NCBI RefSeq assembly: GCF_004402485.1
Contig: NZ_SOFG01000004.1
Location: 744,001-808,000 of the forward strand
Source of the DNA: Cryobacterium algoricola
GTDB taxonomy: Bacteria > Actinomycetota > Actinomycetes > Actinomycetales > Microbacteriaceae
Reading direction: 5' to 3'
Length of the DNA: 64,000 bases
Positions 58,813-64,000 of the stretch are shown here, in pieces. Positions within the stretch are counted from its first letter, which is position 1. Each line of letters begins with the position of its first letter. Below the pieces are notes generated by a model that saw only the letters and a list, made by a program, of their open reading frames with translations, did not search any database and was not told the origin of the DNA. The position numbers were made by a program, and so were the translations under genes.

Positions 58813-58940
58813 GGTCTCACTCCTCTTTGATTCACAAGTATTCGGAAAACTGGTGGTTCACACTGTCGTGCTGAGCGACCAACGGGCCTCAGACCCCTCA
58901 CGGAGAGGAGCCGGAGACCCGTCGATCAGACGCTGTCTGG

Positions 58941-61814
58941 TTAGACGCGCGGCTTTTCCTTCAGTTCGATCGTCTCGATCTCGTCGCCGATCTGGATGTC
59001 GTTGAACTTGCCGAGACCGATACCGGCCTCGAAGTCCGTACGAACCTCGGTGACGTCGTCCTTGAAACGACGCAGCGACTCGATGCCCAGGTTGTCTCCG
59101 ACGACGACGCCGTTGCGGATGACCCGCGCCTTGGCGTTCCTCGTGATGACACCGGAGCGGACGATGACGCCGGCCACGTTTCCGAACTTGGACGAGCTGA
59201 ACACCTCGCGGATCTCGGCGACACCACTCTGCACCTCTTCGAACTCGGGCTTGAGCATTCCCTTGAGGGAGTTCTCGATGTCCTCGAGCGCGTTGTAGAT
59301 GACCGAGTAGAACCGCACGTCGACACCCTCACGGGCGGCACGCTCGCGGGCCTTGGTGTCCGGGCGCACGTTGAAGCCGATGATGATGGCGTTGTCGACG
59401 GTGGCGAGGTTGACGTCGCTCTCCGTGACAGCACCGACACCGCGGTGGATGATGCGCAGCTGCACGGAGTCGTCGACCTCGATCTTGAGGAGCGACTCTT
59501 CCAGGGCCTCAACGGCACCGGAAACGTCACCCTTGATGATGAGGTTGAGCGATTCGACCTTGCCCTCTTCGAGTGCACGGGTGAAGTCTTCGAGGCTGAT
59601 GCGCTTGCGGGCCTTGGCCAGCAGTGCGTTGCGCTCGGCGGCTTCGCGCTTCTCGGCGATCTGACGGGCGGTGCGGTCTTCCTGGATGACCAGGAAGGTG
59701 TCACCGGCCCGGGGAACGCTCGAGAGGCCCTGGACCTGCACGGCGCGCGACGGCGTCGCGGCGAGCACGGCAACGCCGTTTTCGTCCGCCATCGCACGAA
59801 CGCGGCCGTAGGCCGTTCCGGCGACGATCGAGTCGCCGACGTGCAGCGTTCCCGACTGGATGAGCACGGTCGCGACCGCGCCGCGGCCCTTGTCGAGACG
59901 AGCCTCGATGGCGACACCGCGGGCGTCCTTGTCGGGGTTGGCGCGCATGTCGAGTCCGGCGTCCGCGGTGAGGAGGACGGCCTCCAGGATTTCCTGGATA
60001 CCGACCTTCTGCTTCGCAGACACGTCGACGAACATGACGTCTCCGCCGTACTCTTCGGCGACGAGCCCGAATTCGGTGAGCTGCTGGCGCACCTTCTGCG
60101 GGTTCGCGCCCGGCTTGTCGATCTTGTTGACCGCGACCACGATCGGAACGTTGGCCGCCTGGGCGTGGTTGAGCGCCTCGATGGTCTGGGGCATGATGCC
60201 GTCGTCCGCCGCGACCACGAGGATCGCGATGTCCGTCACCTGGGCACCACGGGCACGCATGGCGGTGAACGCCTCGTGGCCCGGTGTATCGATGAAGGTG
60301 ATGGCGCGGTCGATGCCCTCGTGCTCGGTGATGACCTGGTAGGCACCGATGTGCTGGGTGATTCCGCCGGCTTCGCCTGCGGCGACCTTGGCGTTCCGGA
60401 TCGCGTCGAGGAGCGCGGTCTTACCGTGGTCGACGTGACCCATGACGGTCACGACCGGCGGGCGGGGCTTGAGTTCCTCGTCGGTCTCCTCGGCAAGCTC
60501 CTGGTCGATGTCGATGTCGAAGCCGAGGAGCAGTTCGCGGTCCTCGTCGTCGGGCGAGACCATCTGGATCTTGTAGCCGAGTTCTTCGCCGAGCACGTCG
60601 AAGGTCGCCTCGTCGAGGGACTCCGTCGCCGTGGCCATCTCACCGAGGTGGAACAGCACGGTGACGAGGTTTCCGGGGCTCGCGTCAATCTTGTCCGCGA
60701 AGTCGGTGATCGAGGCACCGCGGCGCAGACGCACCACGGTTCCGCCGTCGCCGCGGGGGACGCTGACGCCACCCAGCGACGGGGCCTCGCGCAGCTCGAA
60801 CTCGGCGCGCTTCGTACGCTTGGACTTGCGGGCCTTGTTCTTGCCGCCTCCGCGACCGAACGCACCAGCGGTTCCGCCACCGGGGCCGCGACCGCGGCCA
60901 CCTGCGCCGCCGCCACCGGCGGGACGCGGCGGGCCGAAGCCGGGGGCACCGGCGGGGGCGCCACCGGGACGCTGGAATGCGGGACGTGCTCCGCCCGCTC
61001 CGGCGCCACCTGGACGCTGGAACGCGCCGGGACGCTGGCCGAAGCCGGTCGGGCGGGGAGCCTGGCCGGGTCCACCCGGACGCGGCGCGCCGGGGCGCGG
61101 TGCGGCGGGACGGGGGATGTTGCTCGGGGCCGTCGAGGACGGCGGGCGCTGGCCCATGCCCTGTGCGCTCGCGAACGGGTTGTTGCCCGGACGCGGCGTG
61201 GGGGTCTTGCCCATGCCTTGGTTGCTGGCGAAGGGGTTGTTGCCCGGACGTGCCGACGGCGGGCGCGGAACGCTCGCGCCGGGCTTGGCGCCCGACGACG
61301 GTCCACGGTCGGCCTTGGCGGCCGGGGTCGCCGCAGTCGGGGCGGTCGGGTCTGCTGCGGCTGCCTGCTCGGCGGCCTTCTCGATGCTCGCGGACTTCTC
61401 AGCGGCTGCGGCCTTCTCGACGGCAACCGTCTGGCGTTCTGCGACGGTGAGGGGTGCGACGGGATGCGGCGCGGCATCCGTTACCGGGGCTTCGACGGGC
61501 GCGGCGGGAGCCGCACTCGGACGCGCACCCGGCTTGACCGCGAGGCGGGCCGGTGAGGGCCGCGCACCGGGCTTGACGCCTGTGGGGGCACCCGGCGTTG
61601 CGCCGGCACCCGGGGTGGTTGACGGGGCAGTGGTTCCGGCGCCGGAAGCGGCGTCGGCCAGCAGCGCCGCGCGCAGGCGACGGGCTACCGGGGGTTCAAC
61701 ACTGCTGGACGGGCCCTTGACGAACTCGCCCATCTCTTTCAGTTTCGCAAGGGCTACCTTGCTGTCGACATTGAGTTCGCTAGCGATCTCATGTACGCGT
61801 GGTTTCGCAGCCAC
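58941..61814 (-). CDS. infB: Translation initiation factor IF-2
   Basis: 957 residues from the GTG at 61814 (GGAGAA upstream). N-terminal IF2N helix ([20 protein letters not shown]), then a long Ala/Pro/Gly-rich region (about 60-330) with repeated RPGNNPFAS and [10 protein letters not shown]-type units, a second IF2N-like part, and the G domain: [31 protein letters not shown]. Domains II-IV follow. It places fMet-tRNA on the ribosome; the initiator tRNA gene is also in this window. Its repeat-rich N-terminal half is longer than in E. coli. Confidence 0.97.
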   Translation of the reverse strand: MAAKPRVHEIASELNVDSKVALAKLKEMGEFVKGPSSSVEPPVARRLRAALLADAASGAGTTAPSTTPGAGATPGAPTGVKPGARPSPARLAVKPGARPSAAPAAPVEAPVTDAAPHPVAPLTVAERQTVAVEKAAAAEKSASIEKAAEQAAAADPTAPTAATPAAKADRGPSSGAKPGASVPRPPSARPGNNPFASNQGMGKTPTPRPGNNPFASAQGMGQRPPSSTAPSNIPRPAAPRPGAPRPGGPGQAPRPTGFGQRPGAFQRPGGAGAGGARPAFQRPGGAPAGAPGFGPPRPAGGGGAGGRGRGPGGGTAGAFGRGGGKNKARKSKRTKRAEFELREAPSLGGVSVPRGDGGTVVRLRRGASITDFADKIDASPGNLVTVLFHLGEMATATESLDEATFDVLGEELGYKIQMVSPDDEDRELLLGFDIDIDQELAEETDEELKPRPPVVTVMGHVDHGKTALLDAIRNAKVAAGEAGGITQHIGAYQVITEHEGIDRAITFIDTPGHEAFTAMRARGAQVTDIAILVVAADDGIMPQTIEALNHAQAANVPIVVAVNKIDKPGANPQKVRQQLTEFGLVAEEYGGDVMFVDVSAKQKVGIQEILEAVLLTADAGLDMRANPDKDARGVAIEARLDKGRGAVATVLIQSGTLHVGDSIVAGTAYGRVRAMADENGVAVLAATPSRAVQVQGLSSVPRAGDTFLVIQEDRTARQIAEKREAAERNALLAKARKRISLEDFTRALEEGKVESLNLIIKGDVSGAVEALEESLLKIEVDDSVQLRIIHRGVGAVTESDVNLATVDNAIIIGFNVRPDTKARERAAREGVDVRFYSVIYNALEDIENSLKGMLKPEFEEVQSGVAEIREVFSSSKFGNVAGVIVRSGVITRNAKARVIRNGVVVGDNLGIESLRRFKDDVTEVRTDFEAGIGLGKFNDIQIGDEIETIELKEKPRV

Positions 61815-61890
61815 AATTCTCCAATTCCGGGTCTGCACCCGGAAAGGGGCAGACCGTTAGTAACGGACGGGTCTCATTTCGAGCCGCTCA

Positions 61891-62148
61891 TTAGTTGTCC
61901 ATTAGCCAGTTCAGCCTGTTCTCTAGTTGTTTCGCGTCCAGAGGACTGGTCACGCGAAGCGCACGCCCGAAAGCGCGTCGCCGCAGTGCGTCCTGGAAGC
62001 ATTCGATGCTGGGATGCAGCCACGCGCCTCGACCGGGCAGAGTGGCGGTGTGATCCACCACGAGGTCCGAGTCTCGGGATACGAGCCTCAGTAAAGAGGC
62101 ACGAGGAGCGCGCGAACGGCATCCAATGCACGTTCTAACGGGTTCCAT
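61891..62148 (-). CDS. ylxR: YlxR-family RNA-binding protein
   Basis: 85 residues. Signature RTCIGCRSRAPRASLLRLV near the N-terminus, then GRGAWLHPSIECFQDALRRRAFGRAL. YlxR proteins lie between nusA and infB in many Gram-positives and bind RNA/nucleic acid. The ATG at 62148 lies 9 bp after the nusA stop; 76 bp separate it from infB. Confidence 0.93.
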   Translation of the reverse strand: MEPVRTCIGCRSRAPRASLLRLVSRDSDLVVDHTATLPGRGAWLHPSIECFQDALRRRAFGRALRVTSPLDAKQLENRLNWLMDN

Positions 62149-62156
62149 CGTACCCC

Positions 62157-63167
62157 CTATTCCGAGTCCTCCAGGATGCTGTCCGGCTGGATGTCGATTT
62201 TGGCGCCGGTCAGCTTGGCGGCGAGGCGGGCGTTCTGGCCCTCTTTGCCGATCGCGAGCGAGAGCTGGTAGTCGGGAACGAGGGCGCGGACGGCCTTGAT
62301 CGACTGGTCGATCACGTAGGCGCTCGTCACCTTGGCCGGCGACAGGGCGCTCGCGACGAACGTCGCGAGGTCCGGAGAGTAGTCGACAATGTCGATCTTC
62401 TCGTTGTTGAGCTCCGCTGTCACGGCGCGGACGCGCTGGCCGAGTTCGCCGATGCAGGCGCCCTTGGCGTTGACGCCGGGCTCGGTCGCGCGCACGGCCA
62501 TCTTGGTGCGATGACCCGCCTCACGGGCGAGGGAGACGATCTCAACGACACCGCTCGCGATCTCGGGGACCTCGAGGGCGAACAGGCGCCGGACGAGGGA
62601 CGGGTGGGTGCGCGACACGGTGATCTGCGGGCCCTTCAGGCCCTTGCCGACGGCCGTGACGTAGACCCGGATCCGGGCACCGTGCACGTAGGTTTCGCCG
62701 GGGACCTGTTCTTCCGGCGGAAGGATCGCTTCGATCGTGCCGAGGTCGACGTGGATCATCCGCGGGTTCGGGCCCTGCTGGATGACGCCGGCGACGATCT
62801 CGCCTTCGCGCCCCTTGAATTCTCCGAGCACTGCGTCGTCGGCCAGGTCGCGGAGACGCTGGTTGATGACCTGCTTCGCGGCGAAGGCCGCGATCCGGCC
62901 GAAGTCGGTCGGGTTGTTGATCGCTTCGCCGATGACGTTGCCGTCTTCGTCGAGCTCTGGAACAAAAATGTCGACGTGGCCGGACTTGCGGTCGAGAACG
63001 ACACGCGCTTCCGGCTCTTCTTCGACGGCCTGCTTCGTTGTCTCACCCTGGTGGGTGTGCTTGACGTATGCCGTCAAGATCGCCTGCTCGATGATCTGCA
63101 CGAGTTCCTCGAAGGGAATCTCTTTCTCGCGCTCCAACTGCCGCAACACGCTGAGGTCGATGTCCAT
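62157..63167 (-). CDS. nusA: Transcription termination/antitermination factor NusA
   Basis: 336 residues, the short actinobacterial form without the C-terminal acidic repeats. N-terminal domain (about 1-120), S1 domain about 125-190 (GEIVAGVIQQGPNPRMIHVDLG split as GEIVAGVIQQG and MIHVDLGTIEAILP), KH1 about 200-265 (VSRTHPSLVRRLFALEVPEI, KMAVRATEPGVNAKGACIG) and KH2 to the end (YQLSLAIGKEGQNARLAAKL). The ribosome site GGAGG precedes the ATG at 63167. It begins the nusA-ylxR-infB-rbfA run; rimP, its usual upstream partner, is absent here. Confidence 0.96.
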   Translation of the reverse strand: MDIDLSVLRQLEREKEIPFEELVQIIEQAILTAYVKHTHQGETTKQAVEEEPEARVVLDRKSGHVDIFVPELDEDGNVIGEAINNPTDFGRIAAFAAKQVINQRLRDLADDAVLGEFKGREGEIVAGVIQQGPNPRMIHVDLGTIEAILPPEEQVPGETYVHGARIRVYVTAVGKGLKGPQITVSRTHPSLVRRLFALEVPEIASGVVEIVSLAREAGHRTKMAVRATEPGVNAKGACIGELGQRVRAVTAELNNEKIDIVDYSPDLATFVASALSPAKVTSAYVIDQSIKAVRALVPDYQLSLAIGKEGQNARLAAKLTGAKIDIQPDSILEDSE

Positions 63168-63239
63168 GGCCGGCCTCCTCTATTCAGATTCTGCCGCCGC
63201 GAAACTGCGCAGCGGGCTGGTGTCTACGGTACCCGACGG

Positions 63240-63278
63240 AACAGGCGCCCGTCACCCCGAAGGGGACGGGCGCCTGTT
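63240..63278 (-). terminator. Hairpin terminator after proS
   Basis: Arms 63240-63253 and 63265-63278 pair perfectly, with inner CCC/GGG pairing around GAA. It begins 25 bp past the proS stop and separates proS from nusA on the minus strand. Confidence 0.85.
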
Positions 63279-63302
63279 TCAGACGGCGTTTCTGGGCGGT
63301 TC

Positions 63303-64000
63303 TCAGGCGAAGTGCGCGCCGAGGTTGTCCACGGCGCACTGGATGCGCTCTCCCGTGCGGCGGTCCCACAGCTCGACGATGCCGTCGACGGCTCCGCGTC
63401 CGACGATCACGATCTGCGGAACCCCGATCAGTTCGGCGTCGCCGAACTTGACGCCGGGCGAGACCTTGCGGCGGTCGTCGTAGAGCACCTCGCGGCCGGT
63501 GGCCTCGAGGGTCGCTGCCACCGCGGCCGCGGTCTCGAAGACGATCTCGTCGCGCCCTGCCGCGATCACGTGCACGTCGAACGGAGCGACCGACACGGGC
63601 CAGATCAGGCCCTTCGGGTCGTTGTTGAGCTCGGCGAGGAGCGCGAGGATGCGGGTGATCCCGATCCCGTACGAGCCCATCGTGACCGTGACGAGCTTCC
63701 CGTTCTCGTCGAGCACCTTGAGTCCGAGGGCTTCCGCATACTTGCGGCCGAGCTGGAAGACGTGGCCGATCTCGACGCCGCGCGCGAGCTCGACGGGGCC
63801 GGAGCCGTCGGGGGCCGGGTCGCCTGCCCGCACGTTCGCAACCTCTGCCGTGCCGTCGACGGCGAAGTCGCGCCCGGCGACGAGGCCGAAGACGTGGCGG
63901 CCGTTCTCGTTGGCTCCGGTGATCCACGCGGTGCCATCGACGACGCGGGGGTCGACGAGGTAGCGGATGCCGGTGGCCGACGTTTCGCCGAGCACGGCGC
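63303..64000 (-). CDS. proS: Prolyl-tRNA synthetase (C-terminal part; start beyond the window)
   Basis: About 232 residues are visible. They include the end of the inserted editing domain, then [24 protein letters not shown] (split [15 protein letters not shown]), the class II motif 3 region [17 protein letters not shown], and the anticodon-binding domain ([43 protein letters not shown]). The presence of the bacterial-type insertion before motif 3 marks the bacterial ProRS form. The frame stays open to the right edge. Confidence 0.95.
   Translation of the reverse strand, partial: AVLGETSATGIRYLVDPRVVDGTAWITGANENGRHVFGLVAGRDFAVDGTAEVANVRAGDPAPDGSGPVELARGVEIGHVFQLGRKYAEALGLKVLDENGKLVTVTMGSYGIGITRILALLAELNNDPKGLIWPVSVAPFDVHVIAAGRDEIVFETAAAVAATLEATGREVLYDDRRKVSPGVKFGDAELIGVPQIVIVGRGAVDGIVELWDRRTGERIQCAVDNLGAHFA

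Noticed and set aside
59445-61556. A 703-codon open frame antisense to infB
   Set aside because: It is a shadow of IF-2; the apparent repeats in it only mirror the repeat-rich N-terminal half of IF-2.

Overview
The window is high-GC (about 70% by eye), tightly packed bacterial chromosome, most likely from an actinobacterium of the Microbacteriaceae type. Supporting signs are the mycothiol-dependent-enzyme fold protein (48535-49230), the UPF0182 membrane protein (36933-39833), a polyprenol-phosphate-mannose synthase, the DUF2342-type metalloprotease, frequent GTG starts, 4-bp ATGA/GTGA gene overlaps, and many genes whose -10 hexamer sits exactly 6 nt before the start codon (leaderless transcription). 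I see no insertion sequence, prophage or CRISPR array. The single RNA gene is an initiator tRNA-Met.

Layout, left to right. 1-5.4 kb: a truncated XRE regulator, an EcsC-like protein and a four-gene minus-strand envelope cluster (CDP-glycerol-type transferase, two GT2 glycosyltransferases, a CDP-alcohol phosphatidyltransferase). 5.5-13.5 kb: HtrA protease, aminotransferase, Old Yellow Enzyme, alpha/beta hydrolase, a divergent SDR/TetR pair and a small conserved protein. 13.5-19 kb: nitrilase, an OmpR/histidine-kinase two-component system, a GT-C membrane glycosyltransferase and the Ppm synthase. 19.1-25.1 kb: a complete NAD de novo operon, nrtR-nadA-nadB-nadC-nifS-like, with two candidate operator boxes. 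25.3-30.9 kb: a bifunctional AdhE of lower GC than its neighbours, tautomerase, methylmalonate-semialdehyde dehydrogenase and a LysE exporter.

30.9-36.5 kb is the most accessory-looking part: a lipoprotein, a GNAT, an LCP (LytR-CpsA-Psr) protein plus a decayed fragment of a second LCP gene, and a PadR/ABC-ATPase pair whose downstream membrane gene is reduced to a frameshifted remnant. 36.6-42.6 kb: tRNA-fMet, UPF0182, a PDZ/Lon-type protease and a DUF2342 metalloprotease. 42.6-47 kb: a deoxyribose catabolism operon (SorC/DeoR regulator, deoC, a full aldehyde dehydrogenase and a truncated aldehyde dehydrogenase that has lost its catalytic residues). 47.2-58.2 kb: an MFS transporter, a mycothiol-fold protein, ribF, two small membrane proteins, truB, a TetR/MFS efflux pair, panE, a degenerate uridine-kinase-like protein, mutY, a DUF72 protein and a small HhH-like protein. 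58.3-64 kb: the translation cluster rbfA-infB-ylxR-nusA, followed by the end of proS. rimP is missing from its usual place before nusA.

The main functional modules are envelope polymer synthesis (1.4-5.4, 16.7-19, 33.2-34.5 kb), NAD synthesis with an Fe-S supply enzyme, deoxyribose to acetaldehyde to acetate, and translation. Scattered through the gaps are long inverted repeats (8.7, 11.3, 19.0, 54.3, 58.3 kb) at gene 3' ends; two of them share sequence. No clearly new defence or mobile system is visible. The best leads for new biology are the envelope cluster with an Asp-to-His phosphatidyltransferase, the aldehyde-dehydrogenase pseudoenzyme pair, the 22-bp divergent promoter at 56.1 kb and the dispersed palindrome family.
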